A DNA stretch of 64,000 nt from Pelagibacterales bacterium SAG-MED38 (GTDB lineage: Bacteria; Pseudomonadota; Alphaproteobacteria; Pelagibacterales; Pelagibacteraceae). Positions 1 through 8,685 of this stretch are shown piece by piece. The translations under genes were made by a program, and so were the position numbers. Numbering within the stretch: position 1 is the first letter of the stretch; each line of letters starts with the position of its first letter. The notes beneath the pieces were generated by a model. The model worked only from the letters and a program-made list of their open reading frames with translations, was not told the DNA's origin and ran no database searches. The stretch lies in the NCBI GenBank assembly GCA_014653585.1, contig JACWEH010000002.1, positions 23,999 to 87,998 on the forward strand, read 5' to 3'.

Positions 1-1
1 T

Positions 2-550
2 TCCTCAAACAATACACTTAAAAATTTAAAAAAAGCCAAAATGATTTCTATTTCTCCGTTAGAAATGAAAGTTAAAAATAACAAAAATCAAATGAAAAAA
101 CACTTGGCAATTAATGAAGTTTCAATTTTAAGACAAAGCAGACAAGCTGCAACATTATCAATTAATTATGGATCAAAACAGATAATAAAGAATTTAGTTT
201 CTGATGGGGTATTAGTTTCAACACCAGCAGGTAGCACGGCTTATAATTTGTCAGTACATGGACCTATTTTAGATTTGAATTCAAAAAAATTATCAATTTC
301 TCCCATTAGCGCTTTTAGACCTAGAAGATGGAAAGGAAAAATTGTTAATGACAATTCAAAAATAACTATAAAAAATTTAAATCCAATCAAAAGACCTATT
401 AGTGCAGTAGCGGATAATATAGAAGTAAGAAATGCAAAAAATATTTCTATCAGAACAAAAAAAAAAATAAAATTTAACCTTTTATATGATAAAAATAAAA
501 GTCTTCAAAAAAAAATTCAGATTGAACAACTACGAAATGAGACCAAATAA
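2..550 (+). CDS. nadK: NAD kinase, 3' part (cut by window edge)
   Basis: This is the C-terminal part of NAD kinase, which phosphorylates NAD to NADP with ATP in the cytoplasm. The frame is open from base 2 with no stop, so the gene starts upstream; the ATG at 41 lies inside the protein and is not the start. The family signature DGVLVSTPAGSTAYNLS (substrate-binding loop, around bases 206-256) and the downstream PISAFRPRRWKG segment and RPISAVADN segment are present. The N-terminal GGDG/NxGxLGFL part is outside the window. Its stop is two bases from the convergent stop of the next gene. The identification is firm; the gene marks the left border of the sugar island. Confidence 0.93.
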   Translation, partial: SSNNTLKNLKKAKMISISPLEMKVKNNKNQMKKHLAINEVSILRQSRQAATLSINYGSKQIIKNLVSDGVLVSTPAGSTAYNLSVHGPILDLNSKKLSISPISAFRPRRWKGKIVNDNSKITIKNLNPIKRPISAVADNIEVRNAKNISIRTKKKIKFNLLYDKNKSLQKKIQIEQLRNETK

Positions 551-552
551 AT

Positions 553-1260
553 CTACATCCAAACTTTCCAGGCTTTTTCTTTACTTTTATAAATCTTATT
601 AAGCTCTTTTTTCTCTCGTAAAGTATCCATACAACCCCAAAACCCATTATGTTTAAATGCAATTAACTCTTTTTGTTTTGTCAATTTTGGCAAACAATCT
701 CTCTCAAAAACTGTCTTTGAATTTTTTAAAAATTTAAATATTTTCTTTGATAAAACAAAAAAACCACCATTAATATATTCAATTGGTTTTTCTTTTATCT
801 TTTTGACTTTAGAATTGTTTGAAAAAATAAGAACACCCTTTGGGTTTTTGTATCTAACAGCAGTAAGTGTTGCCATTTTTTTATTCCTCTTATGAAAATT
901 TATCAATTTTCTAATATTTACGTCAGATAGGCCATCTCCATAGGAAAGGCAAAAATTCTCTTCGTCAGAAACAAATTTTTTAATTTTTTTTATTCTACCA
1001 CCTGTCATAGTTTTAAGACCAGTCTGAACGAATCTTATGTTCCATGATTCTTTTGAGGTAAATTTTTTTAGTTCTTTTATAAGAATATGACCTTTATAAC
1101 CTAAACAAATTATAAAATTGTTAATACCATAATATGAGTAAAATTTCATTATATGCCAAATAATAGGTCTATTACCAATTTTAACTAATGGTTTAGGCTT
1201 AATTCTTGTCTCTTCAGATAACCTAGTACCATATCCTCCAGCTAAGATAACTAATTTCAT
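553..1260 (-). CDS. rfbF: Glucose-1-phosphate cytidylyltransferase
   Basis: Predicted to make CDP-glucose from CTP and glucose 1-phosphate, the entry step to CDP-linked deoxysugars. The N-terminus carries the nucleotidyltransferase signature LAGGYGTRLSEET followed by KPKPLVKIGNRPIIWHIMK, characteristic of RfbF, and a later SYGDGLSDV segment matches the metal-binding YGD motif. At 235 residues it is somewhat shorter than typical RfbF (about 255). It is on the opposite strand from the next sugar genes and reads toward nadK. Its pathway partner, CDP-glucose 4,6-dehydratase, sits at the other end of the island (7521-8576), which supports the CDP assignment over dTDP- or UDP-sugar enzymes. Confidence 0.9.
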   Translation of the reverse strand: MKLVILAGGYGTRLSEETRIKPKPLVKIGNRPIIWHIMKFYSYYGINNFIICLGYKGHILIKELKKFTSKESWNIRFVQTGLKTMTGGRIKKIKKFVSDEENFCLSYGDGLSDVNIRKLINFHKRNKKMATLTAVRYKNPKGVLIFSNNSKVKKIKEKPIEYINGGFFVLSKKIFKFLKNSKTVFERDCLPKLTKQKELIAFKHNGFWGCMDTLREKKELNKIYKSKEKAWKVWM

Positions 1261-1318
1261 TAAAGTACCTTTTAAAGTATAAATTAATTTTATAAAGAAA
1301 AATCAATTTTTTATTTAA

Positions 1319-2140
1319 ATGTCTTTGATTCATCATTTTTGTATTACTAGTAAAAATTATAGTTTTTTAGAAAATTTACATATTGATGTTATTTTATCAG
1401 GTGCAATAAATAAAGATCTTACAAAATTTCCAACTAACTGGCTTAAAGACTCAACTGGTGAAAACATTTCAGAAAAAAATGTTAATTTTGGAACACTTTC
1501 TGCACATTATTGGTTTTGGAAAAACAAGAGTCCTCTAATGAAGAATGATGACTGGATAGCTTTTAATCATTATAGAAGATTTTGGGTAAAGAAAAATTCT
1601 TCAAAAGATATTAAATCTAACAATCTGGACGAAAATATTTTAAGGGAAATACCAAGCGGTAACTTTGATGTTATTTTGCCTAAAAAAATTGAGCTAAAAA
1701 ATCTAAAATTATCAAAACTTTTAAAGAAAGGATTTGTAAATTATATCAAAAATCCAAAGATTTTATTTAACAGAAAAAGATATAGCATAAATTTACATTT
1801 TGATCTTTTTCACGGATATAATTTACTGAATAGGGCCACAGAATTATTAGATGAAGCAGAAAAAGAGACTTTTAGAACCTATATTAATACTGAAAATTCA
1901 TTTTATCCTTTACAAATATTTATAATTAAAAAGAAATTTTTAGATTTACTATATGAAAAAACTTTTAAATGGATATTTAAATGTGAAAAAATTTTTGGCA
2001 ATATGGAACTTAAAGGATATGGAAAAGAGAGATTGTATGATTTTTTAGCTGAAAGATATTTTTCATACTTTTTTGAAAAAAACCTAAAAATAAAAACTTG
2101 GTCATTTATTTTATTAGAAGAGAAATTAAATGAAATATAA
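1319..2140 (+). CDS. DUF4422-type putative glycosyltransferase
   Basis: Probable glycosyltransferase of the DUF4422 family, which is found in polysaccharide and LPS clusters. Visible family features are a DSTGENISEKN segment near residue 45, an aromatic LSAHYWFWKN stretch near residue 62, and the NHYRRFW motif near residue 84, typical of the family's HYRR signature. There is no signal peptide or membrane segment. It starts 58 bases from the divergent rfbF start, so this gap probably holds both promoters, and it overlaps the next gene by 11 bases, suggesting translational coupling. Donor and acceptor sugars cannot be inferred. Confidence 0.72.
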   Translation: MSLIHHFCITSKNYSFLENLHIDVILSGAINKDLTKFPTNWLKDSTGENISEKNVNFGTLSAHYWFWKNKSPLMKNDDWIAFNHYRRFWVKKNSSKDIKSNNLDENILREIPSGNFDVILPKKIELKNLKLSKLLKKGFVNYIKNPKILFNRKRYSINLHFDLFHGYNLLNRATELLDEAEKETFRTYINTENSFYPLQIFIIKKKFLDLLYEKTFKWIFKCEKIFGNMELKGYGKERLYDFLAERYFSYFFEKNLKIKTWSFILLEEKLNEI

Positions 2141-3353
2141 AATTATAAATCGTTGTCAAATATGTAATGGTCATTTAAAAGATTTCTTGGATTTAGGTAA
2201 ACAACCCTTATGTGATGATCTGACTGTGAAGCCAAATAGTAGTAATTTTTATAAGTTAAAAGTGAGCTATTGCAATAAATGCTTAACAGCCTATCAAAAA
2301 TATAACATACAAAAAAAAATATTATTTCCAAAAAATTATCACTATAGATCGTCAAATACCAAAGATGTAGTTGAAGGTATGCGAGATCTTGTTAAGAGCT
2401 CAAAAAAATATTTAAAAAATCTTAAATCAAAAAATGTTTTAGATATAGGTTGTAACGATGGAACTTTATTGAGTTTATTTAAAAAAGAAGGTTGTAATAC
2501 ATTTGGTATAGAGCCTACTAAAGCATCTGTAGAAGCCAAAAAAAAGGGACATGTCATATTTAAAGAGTATTTTGATAAAACCTCATCAAAAAATATAAGA
2601 AAAATTATAGGTAATATTGATATTATTACATTCACAAATGTATTTGCACACATTGAAGATCTTGAGGATCTGTTATTTTCACTTAAGAATATTTCGAACA
2701 AAAATACCTTGATAATAATTGAGAATCATTACTTAGGAGAGGTAATAAAAAAAACTCAGTTCGATACTTTTTACCATGAACACCCGAGAACATATAGTTT
2801 GAAATCATTCGTCAATATTTCAAAAAAGATTAATATTAATCTAATAGATTTTAAATTTGTTAAAAGATATAATGGAAATATAAGAGTTTACTTAAAAAGC
2901 TTTGGTAAGATTTATAAGTCTAAAAAAAAATTGAGCCAATCATTAAGATTAGAAAAGTTAGAAATTAATAAAATTAAAACTTTTCAAAAAAAAGTAAACA
3001 AATGGAAATTGAATAAAAAAAAGGAAATCGAAAAAATTACTGAAAAATTTGGACCTTTGCCCGCCAAAGCCTTTCCTGGAAGAGCTTCAATATCAATAAA
3101 CTTATTGAGACTTAACTCTCAACATATTTCAAAAGTTTACGAAAAGAATTCCTCACTAAAAGTGAATAAATTTATTCCAGGAACAGATATCAAAATTTTA
3201 AAAGAAAAATATTTTAAAGTAAAACAGCATGATAAAGGAATTTTAATTAATCTAGCCTGGCATATAAGTGATGAGATAAATAATTACTTAAGACAAAAAA
3301 TGAAATTTAAAGGGAAAATTATCGATATTATATCGAACAAAGATTTTAAATGA
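2130..3353 (+). CDS. SAM-dependent sugar C-methyltransferase-like protein (first copy)
   Basis: Three-domain protein of the family that includes deoxysugar C-methyltransferases (TylC3-like). The N-terminal zinc-binding domain has CQIC near residue 9 and CNKC near residue 48. The central Rossmann domain has VLDIGCNDGTLL (SAM-binding motif I, about residue 105). The conserved FYHEHPRTYSL active-site segment is near residue 213. The C-terminal domain is present but its usual GAATKG-type motif is altered (FPGRASISINLL), so substrate use may differ from the second copy at 5078. It overlaps the genes on both sides (11 and 4 bases). The family is clear; methylation of a CDP-4-keto sugar is inferred from the flanking rfbF and rfbG. 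Confidence 0.8.
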   Translation: MKYKIINRCQICNGHLKDFLDLGKQPLCDDLTVKPNSSNFYKLKVSYCNKCLTAYQKYNIQKKILFPKNYHYRSSNTKDVVEGMRDLVKSSKKYLKNLKSKNVLDIGCNDGTLLSLFKKEGCNTFGIEPTKASVEAKKKGHVIFKEYFDKTSSKNIRKIIGNIDIITFTNVFAHIEDLEDLLFSLKNISNKNTLIIIENHYLGEVIKKTQFDTFYHEHPRTYSLKSFVNISKKININLIDFKFVKRYNGNIRVYLKSFGKIYKSKKKLSQSLRLEKLEINKIKTFQKKVNKWKLNKKKEIEKITEKFGPLPAKAFPGRASISINLLRLNSQHISKVYEKNSSLKVNKFIPGTDIKILKEKYFKVKQHDKGILINLAWHISDEINNYLRQKMKFKGKIIDIISNKDFK

Positions 3354-4204
3354 ATTTTTTAATTATTGGCTCAGGATTTGGAATTTACGGTTATCTGCCT
3401 GCGATATATAAAAATTCAAAAAAAATTTTTTTAAATATTAAATATAAAAAAAAGATTGAAAAAAGAATTGAATTAATCAGATATTTAAAAAGAGTAACTT
3501 GGTATTTTGATATTAAAGATATAAATGATAAAATTGACTATGTTATAGTTGCTCAAAACCCTAGACAACAATTTTTTATTACAAAAAAAATATTACGCTT
3601 CTTAAAACCAAAACATTTATTTTTAGAAAAACCAATATGCCATTCTCCAAATAAATCTTTGAATTTTGTTGAATTTTTAGAAAAAAATAAAATAAAATTT
3701 AGTGTTGGATATTTATTTACATATTTAAATTGGTATAAATATATTAAGAAAAATCTCTCTCATAATCAAAAATTCAAAATTACCTGGAGAATAAAATCTA
3801 ATAAAAAAAATAATTTATGGAAGTCCAATCATAAAGAAGGTGGTGGTTTAGTTAGATTTTACAGTATTCATTTTTTTAAATTATTTCATGATTTAGACTT
3901 TGCAAATATTCATAATGTTTCAGTAAATAAAAAACACTGTAAATTTATTTTAAAAGATCAAAAAGAAAATATAATTTTTTTAAATGTAAAATATGCTTTA
4001 ATTAATCAATTTCATATAAGACATAATAAAAATTATTTTCTAAAATCATCAAATCCATTTATGAAAAGTATAAAGATAAATAATGATCCAAGGATCAGTA
4101 TAATTCAAAAATATGTAAAAGATATTTTTGAGAACTTTAAAATTAATTATAGACATGAGAAAAAATTTATCGAATTTTGGAAAAAAATAGAAACGATGGG
4201 TTAA
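3350..4204 (+). CDS. Gfo/Idh/MocA-like NAD(P)-dependent oxidoreductase
   Basis: Likely sugar-nucleotide oxidoreductase. The N-terminus has a Rossmann GSGFGIYGYLPAI dinucleotide-binding turn, and LFLEKPICHS near residue 92 matches the EKP motif of the Gfo/Idh/MocA family. At 284 residues it is shorter than typical members (about 330-350), and the C-terminal part is divergent and Lys/Asn-rich. The start ATG overlaps the stop of the preceding C-methyltransferase gene as ATGA, so the two are probably co-translated. A role in reducing a keto sugar in this cluster is inferred from context. Confidence 0.7.
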   Translation: MNFLIIGSGFGIYGYLPAIYKNSKKIFLNIKYKKKIEKRIELIRYLKRVTWYFDIKDINDKIDYVIVAQNPRQQFFITKKILRFLKPKHLFLEKPICHSPNKSLNFVEFLEKNKIKFSVGYLFTYLNWYKYIKKNLSHNQKFKITWRIKSNKKNNLWKSNHKEGGGLVRFYSIHFFKLFHDLDFANIHNVSVNKKHCKFILKDQKENIIFLNVKYALINQFHIRHNKNYFLKSSNPFMKSIKINNDPRISIIQKYVKDIFENFKINYRHEKKFIEFWKKIETMG

Positions 4205-4230
4205 TATAATTTAATTTATTATAATAGAAT

Positions 4231-5088
4231 ATGAAAATAGGTATAATTGGATCAACTGGCTTTATAGGAAATAATCTTTATTTATATCTTTCCAAATTTA
4301 AAAATTATAAAGTTTTTAGATATTCATCTTATAAGAAAAATAATAAATATTGGATAAATAAAGTCTCTCAAGAAATTAAAACTACAAAGCCAAATATAAT
4401 ATTAAATTGTTCTGCAAACCAATCTTTAAAAAATGATAAAAAATCAATTAAAGATCTTCTAAATTCAAATTTATATTCAAACATTAATTTTTTAGAACAG
4501 GCAACTCAAAATAATTTGTTTAAAGGATATATTTCTTTCGGAACTAAGTGGGAGTTTAATCAAAACATGGAATTTAATCCATTAAACTTTTATTCAGCTA
4601 CCAAGCATGCCAATGATATTTTCTTCAATTATTTTTCACAAAAGAAAAATATTTGCACTGTTTCTCTTAAAATTTTTGACACTTATGGACCGAATGACAA
4701 AAGAAGTAAAATATTAAACTTAATTATTGATAGTATTAAAAAAAATAAAACTCTGAAACTCACTCCTGGAAACCAATACTTAGACTATGTTCACATTAAT
4801 GACTTATCAGAATTAGTCTCGAAAATATGTTCTGATATTAATAAAAAAAGATTAAAAGGATTTAATTATTTTACAGTAAGCTCAAAAAAACCTCTTAAAT
4901 TAAAAAAAATTATAAATCACATTAGATATATGTTAAAGGGAAAGACAAAAATAAAATTAGGAGCAAAAAAATATCGAAAAATTGAAGCAATGCAAAAAAT
5001 AAAAAAATTAAAGAATTATCCTGGTTGGAAACCAAAAATTAACTTCGTTAAAGAACTCTCAAATATTATAAAAACTTATGAAAATTAA
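4231..5088 (+). CDS. NAD-dependent epimerase/dehydratase-family (extended SDR) sugar reductase
   Basis: Extended short-chain dehydrogenase acting on nucleotide sugars. The N-terminal GSTGFIGNNLYLYL is the GxxGxxG cofactor-binding motif. FYSATKHAND near residue 121 carries the catalytic Tyr-x-x-x-Lys, followed by the DTYGPND segment typical of sugar-nucleotide SDRs. It resembles 4-reductases such as CDP-abequose/paratose synthases, but the exact reaction cannot be fixed by eye. A 26-base AT-rich gap precedes it, and its 3' end overlaps the next gene by 11 bases. In context it is the best candidate for the final 4-keto reduction of the island's sugar. Confidence 0.75.
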   Translation: MKIGIIGSTGFIGNNLYLYLSKFKNYKVFRYSSYKKNNKYWINKVSQEIKTTKPNIILNCSANQSLKNDKKSIKDLLNSNLYSNINFLEQATQNNLFKGYISFGTKWEFNQNMEFNPLNFYSATKHANDIFFNYFSQKKNICTVSLKIFDTYGPNDKRSKILNLIIDSIKKNKTLKLTPGNQYLDYVHINDLSELVSKICSDINKKRLKGFNYFTVSSKKPLKLKKIINHIRYMLKGKTKIKLGAKKYRKIEAMQKIKKLKNYPGWKPKINFVKELSNIIKTYEN

Positions 5089-6370
5089 ATGTAGAAACTG
5101 TAAATCTCAAAAATTAACTAAAGTTATTTATATTGGTAAACAAGTAGTAAGTTCTATTTTTCCAAAAACGAAACCTAAGAGTTCCAAAAAATACTCTTTA
5201 GATCTTTATGAATGTAAAACATGTAAACTTGTGCAGTTGGGTAAATCAATCCCATTAGGAAACATGTATGGCGAAACATATGGTTATAGAAGTTCATTAA
5301 GCAAATTAATGGTCAACCATTTAAAAAGAAAATTTTTAAAATTAAAAAAAATGTTAAGGTTAAAAAAAAATTCAAATATTCTTGATATTGGCTCAAGCGA
5401 CTCAACATTTCTTAATTTTTTTTCAAATGAGAAGAAAGGTTATAATTATTTTGGTATAGATCCATCTGCAAAGAAATATTCTAAATATTATAATAAAGAT
5501 GTTAATCTTATAGTGGACTACTTTTCAGCAAAATCTGTCAATTCTAGATTAAATTCAATTAATTTAAAAAATAAAAAATTTAAATTAATTTCAAGTTTCG
5601 CTATGTTTTACGATATTGATGATCCGAATTCATTTTGTAAAGACATAAGATCTCTCTTAGAAAAAGATGGTATTTGGATTTTAGAAATGTCTTATTTTCC
5701 GATGTTACTATCAAATTTGACCTATGACCAAATATGTCATGAACACGTTACTTACTATACTCTTTCAGTTTTTAAAAATATTGTAGAAAAAAATGATCTT
5801 AAGATAATTGATTTTTCGTTCAATATTATTAATGGTGGAAGTATTGAAATAATATGCGCTCCTAAAAAGTCAAAAATCGAACCCAAAAAAACAAAAATAT
5901 TAAGACAGTTAGAAATTGAGGATAAAATTTCACATGATGATTATAAAAAATTCAATTTAAGAGTAGATAATATAAAAAAAACAACAAATATTTTATTGGA
6001 AAATATTAATAAAGCTAAAAATAAAATAATTGGATATGGAGCTGCCACTAAAGGAAATATAGTTCTAAATCACTGTGAATTGAACGCAAAAAAAATTCCA
6101 CTTATTTGCGACGAGAACGAGGAAAAATTTGGAAGATATACACCTGGTTCAAATATAAAGATTATTCCAAAGAAAAAAATGAGGAAAATAAAACCAGATT
6201 ATTTACTAGTATTAATTTGGTCATTTAAGTCTGAGGTAATAAAACAAGAACTTAAATATATTAAGAGAGGTGGTAAATTAATTTTTCACTTACCTTTCTT
6301 ACACATTGTTGATAAAGAAAATTATATTAAACACCTAAATGAAAATTTCGATGCCTTTTCTTATAAATAA
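5078..6370 (+). CDS. SAM-dependent sugar C-methyltransferase (second copy)
   Basis: Full-length member (430 residues) of the deoxysugar C-methyltransferase family. The N-terminal zinc domain has CRNC near residue 4 and CKTC near residue 46. The SAM-binding motif I is ILDIGSSDSTFL (about residue 101). The active-site segment CHEHVTYYTL lies near residue 222. The C-terminal domain retains the family motif GYGAATKGNIVLNHC (about residue 323) and the LIWSF segment. It is a distant paralog of the gene at 2130, which lacks the C-terminal motif. Transfer of a methyl group to a keto-sugar carbon is known for the family; the CDP-sugar substrate is inferred from the neighbours. It ends one base from the convergent next gene. 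Confidence 0.85.
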   Translation: MKIKCRNCKSQKLTKVIYIGKQVVSSIFPKTKPKSSKKYSLDLYECKTCKLVQLGKSIPLGNMYGETYGYRSSLSKLMVNHLKRKFLKLKKMLRLKKNSNILDIGSSDSTFLNFFSNEKKGYNYFGIDPSAKKYSKYYNKDVNLIVDYFSAKSVNSRLNSINLKNKKFKLISSFAMFYDIDDPNSFCKDIRSLLEKDGIWILEMSYFPMLLSNLTYDQICHEHVTYYTLSVFKNIVEKNDLKIIDFSFNIINGGSIEIICAPKKSKIEPKKTKILRQLEIEDKISHDDYKKFNLRVDNIKKTTNILLENINKAKNKIIGYGAATKGNIVLNHCELNAKKIPLICDENEEKFGRYTPGSNIKIIPKKKMRKIKPDYLLVLIWSFKSEVIKQELKYIKRGGKLIFHLPFLHIVDKENYIKHLNENFDAFSYK

Positions 6371-6371
6371 A

Positions 6372-7487
6372 TTAAATTATTTTATCTAACTTTTTAATAT
6401 CAACCTCGATAGAGCCATAATGATCTGCAATTACATGGTCTTTAGGTGAAGATTCAAGTTTTTTAAAGTTTATTTGATTATCGTTAGCTAAATTTTCATA
6501 TAACTTATTAGTTAAATTACTTCTTAGTTCAATAATGTTGGTTCTGTTATTACTCCAAATTAAATTAGCAAGCCCTGCACCTTGTAAACCCACTACTGTT
6601 TCTGCATTATTAAAAATTTTTAATTCTTCACGAAAATTTAACTCAGACAATCTAACAAATTCAAAACCTTTATCTTTTAAAAAAATTTTTAATTCATTTT
6701 CGTTAATAATATATCTAAAATTTTTCAAATTTGATTTTGAGTCTGATCTATCGATATAAAATTTTTTAGGAAAATCTTTATCAGATTTGTGTGGTAAAAA
6801 TTTTTTTTTTAACCATTCACTGATCCAAATTGGTAAATTCTCAATGTCTTTTAAAACATCTTTTGATATTTGCCAGGGATGAGTTGTAACTATAATTCTA
6901 TCTGATTTTATATGTCTATATTTTACACTAGATAAACATTGGCTATTTTTTATTCCAAGCAAGTTAAGTGTCTCTAACTGCCATTTATTCAAATTTGGAC
7001 AAAGATAATAGTCAATTTCTTGTAAATTAATTTTTTTTTCTGTAATACCTATTCTAGGTAATACATCAAATAACCAGTGAAAAAAATTATCATTACCACC
7101 ACCACCTGTTAATAAACTTAAAGTAGTACCACTCAATTTTTTCATTATGTAAGGAGTGCCATTTTTCAAAACTATATTTTTAGTTACGTCATCATCATTT
7201 ACATTATTTCTTAATTGAAATGACGGTTTATCAATTAAAAGATTGTTTTTTATTATTGCGGTATCATGAATTCTATCTGTATATAGTCTAGAATTAGATG
7301 AAAAAAATATTGAGTATTCCAACATAAAATTTTTGTTTTCAAAAGAAACATTTTCTTCTTCATATAATTCGGATTGAATTTTTTGATTAAAAACTATTTT
7401 TCCGTGCTTTAATCTAAATATATTATAGAAAAATTTCTTAAATATTGATTGAAAAAATTTTTTAATATTATTTTTATTTACTTTCAC
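6372..7487 (-). CDS. Glycosyltransferase family 61 (DUF563) protein
   Basis: Probable glycosyltransferase of family GT61. Diagnostic features are the NFFHWLFDVLPRIG segment near residue 133, a FYIDRSDSKSNLKNFRYIINE-like stretch in the middle (split from the next motif by about 30 residues), and the C-terminal VGLQGAGLANLIWS motif. The start is GTG at 7487; no ATG lies nearby upstream in frame. The first 25 residues are basic and Phe/Ile-rich but not a clear membrane anchor. It is the only glycosyltransferase-like gene in the island on the minus strand, and is divergent from rfbG with a 33-base shared upstream region. Substrate unknown. Confidence 0.82.
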   Translation of the reverse strand: MKVNKNNIKKFFQSIFKKFFYNIFRLKHGKIVFNQKIQSELYEEENVSFENKNFMLEYSIFFSSNSRLYTDRIHDTAIIKNNLLIDKPSFQLRNNVNDDDVTKNIVLKNGTPYIMKKLSGTTLSLLTGGGGNDNFFHWLFDVLPRIGITEKKINLQEIDYYLCPNLNKWQLETLNLLGIKNSQCLSSVKYRHIKSDRIIVTTHPWQISKDVLKDIENLPIWISEWLKKKFLPHKSDKDFPKKFYIDRSDSKSNLKNFRYIINENELKIFLKDKGFEFVRLSELNFREELKIFNNAETVVGLQGAGLANLIWSNNRTNIIELRSNLTNKLYENLANDNQINFKKLESSPKDHVIADHYGSIEVDIKKLDKII

Positions 7488-7520
7488 AATGATTAAGATT
7501 TATATACTTTAATATAGTTA

Positions 7521-8576
7521 ATGAAATTAGAATTATTAAAAAAAAAGATAAATAAAAAAAAAATTTTTATCACTGGTAATACAGGCTTTGTTGGTTCATG
7601 GTTAAGTATAATGTTAACTTTTTTTGGTGCGAAAATTTTAGGTTTTTCACTTAAAAAAAAAGATAAAAAATTTATTTCTAATTATGCTCAATTTAAAAAG
7701 AATATTAAAACAATTTATTCAGATATAAACCTAATTAACAAACATAAAAAAAAGATCAAAAAATTTAACCCTCAGATAGTTATTCATTTAGCATCACAAC
7801 CACTAGTTCTTGAGTCATATAAAGATACTAAAAAAACGTATTTAACAAATATTATGGGAACTGTTAATTTGTTTGAAACACTCAAAGAAATTAAATCAAT
7901 CAAAAAAATTATCGTTTTTACTTCAGATAAAGTTTATCAAAATTTAGATGGAAAAATTTTAAATGAAAACTCATCCTTGGGTGGAATAGATCCATATAGT
8001 TCGAGTAAATCATGTCAGGATATAATATCTACCACATACAAATCATCAATTTATAGAAAAAAGATAGAAATAATTATTTTACGCGCAGGTAATATTATAG
8101 GTGGTGGTGATTGGAATAAATACAGAATAATTCCTGACATTTTTAAGTGTCTATATAGTTCTAAAAAGATTTATATACGAAATCCTTATGCAATAAGACC
8201 ATGGCAACATATTTTTGATATTTTGAACTTTTTTATTCTTGCAATAACAAAAAAGACAAAAAAAACAAATAAACCGGAAATTTTTAATATAGCTCCAAAC
8301 TTACAATCAAACATTAAAGTAATTAAATTGATTGATCTAATTAAAAAGATCGGAAGTTATAAAAAATTTAAAATTATTTTAAAAAAAAATCCGCAATATG
8401 AAAGTTCAATTTTAAGATTATCAAGTCTAAGTGCAAAAAGGAAACTTAAGTATAAACCTAAACTTAATCTAGAAAATACCATTAAATTAACAATAGATTG
8501 GTATGATACTTATTATAAAAAAAAAGATGTTTATAATTACAGCCTTAATCAACTAAAAAACTATTTTAATAAATAA
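7521..8576 (+). CDS. rfbG: CDP-glucose 4,6-dehydratase
   Basis: Converts CDP-glucose to CDP-4-keto-6-deoxyglucose. The protein has the family's GNTGFVGSWL cofactor-binding motif, the catalytic DPYSSSKSCQD (YxxxK) segment, and two stretches that separate RfbG from other SDRs: RAGNIIGGGDWNKYRIIPD and RNPYAIRPWQHIFD. The length of 351 residues is normal. With RfbF at the far side of the island it completes the two committed steps of CDP-6-deoxyhexose synthesis. No rfbH-like 3-dehydratase is visible, so the product is more likely a 6-deoxy than a 3,6-dideoxy sugar (inference). Its stop codon directly abuts the 3' end of the convergent tRNA-Thr gene. Confidence 0.93.
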   Translation: MKLELLKKKINKKKIFITGNTGFVGSWLSIMLTFFGAKILGFSLKKKDKKFISNYAQFKKNIKTIYSDINLINKHKKKIKKFNPQIVIHLASQPLVLESYKDTKKTYLTNIMGTVNLFETLKEIKSIKKIIVFTSDKVYQNLDGKILNENSSLGGIDPYSSSKSCQDIISTTYKSSIYRKKIEIIILRAGNIIGGGDWNKYRIIPDIFKCLYSSKKIYIRNPYAIRPWQHIFDILNFFILAITKKTKKTNKPEIFNIAPNLQSNIKVIKLIDLIKKIGSYKKFKIILKKNPQYESSILRLSSLSAKRKLKYKPKLNLENTIKLTIDWYDTYYKKKDVYNYSLNQLKNYFNK

Positions 8577-8652
8577 TGGTGCCCCCGCACGGATTCGAAC
8601 CGCGGACCTATTGATTACAAATCAATTGCTCTACCAGCTGAGCTACAAGGGC
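8577..8652 (-). tRNA. tRNA-Thr (anticodon TGT)
   Basis: A complete 76-base tRNA on the minus strand with encoded CCA. The acceptor stem GCCCTTG pairs with CGGGGGC including wobbles; the anticodon stem ATTGA/TCAAT encloses the loop TTTGTAA with anticodon TGT; the T arm GGTTCGAATCC is canonical. It lies downstream of rlmB on the same strand, 33 bases away, and may be co-transcribed with it. The 3' end touches the rfbG stop codon with no spacer. Confidence 0.96.
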
Positions 8653-8685
8653 ATTCGCAATAATTATTAATTATTTATCAATTAA

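Noticed and set aside
4205..4230. Two TATAAT-like hexamers just before the SDR gene at 4231 as a promoter.
   Set aside because: No -35-like element at proper spacing; such hexamers are expected by chance in this AT-rich gap.
553..8576. The sugar island as a prophage or transposon insertion.
   Set aside because: No integrase, transposase, terminal repeats or phage genes are visible; only the gene content looks variable.
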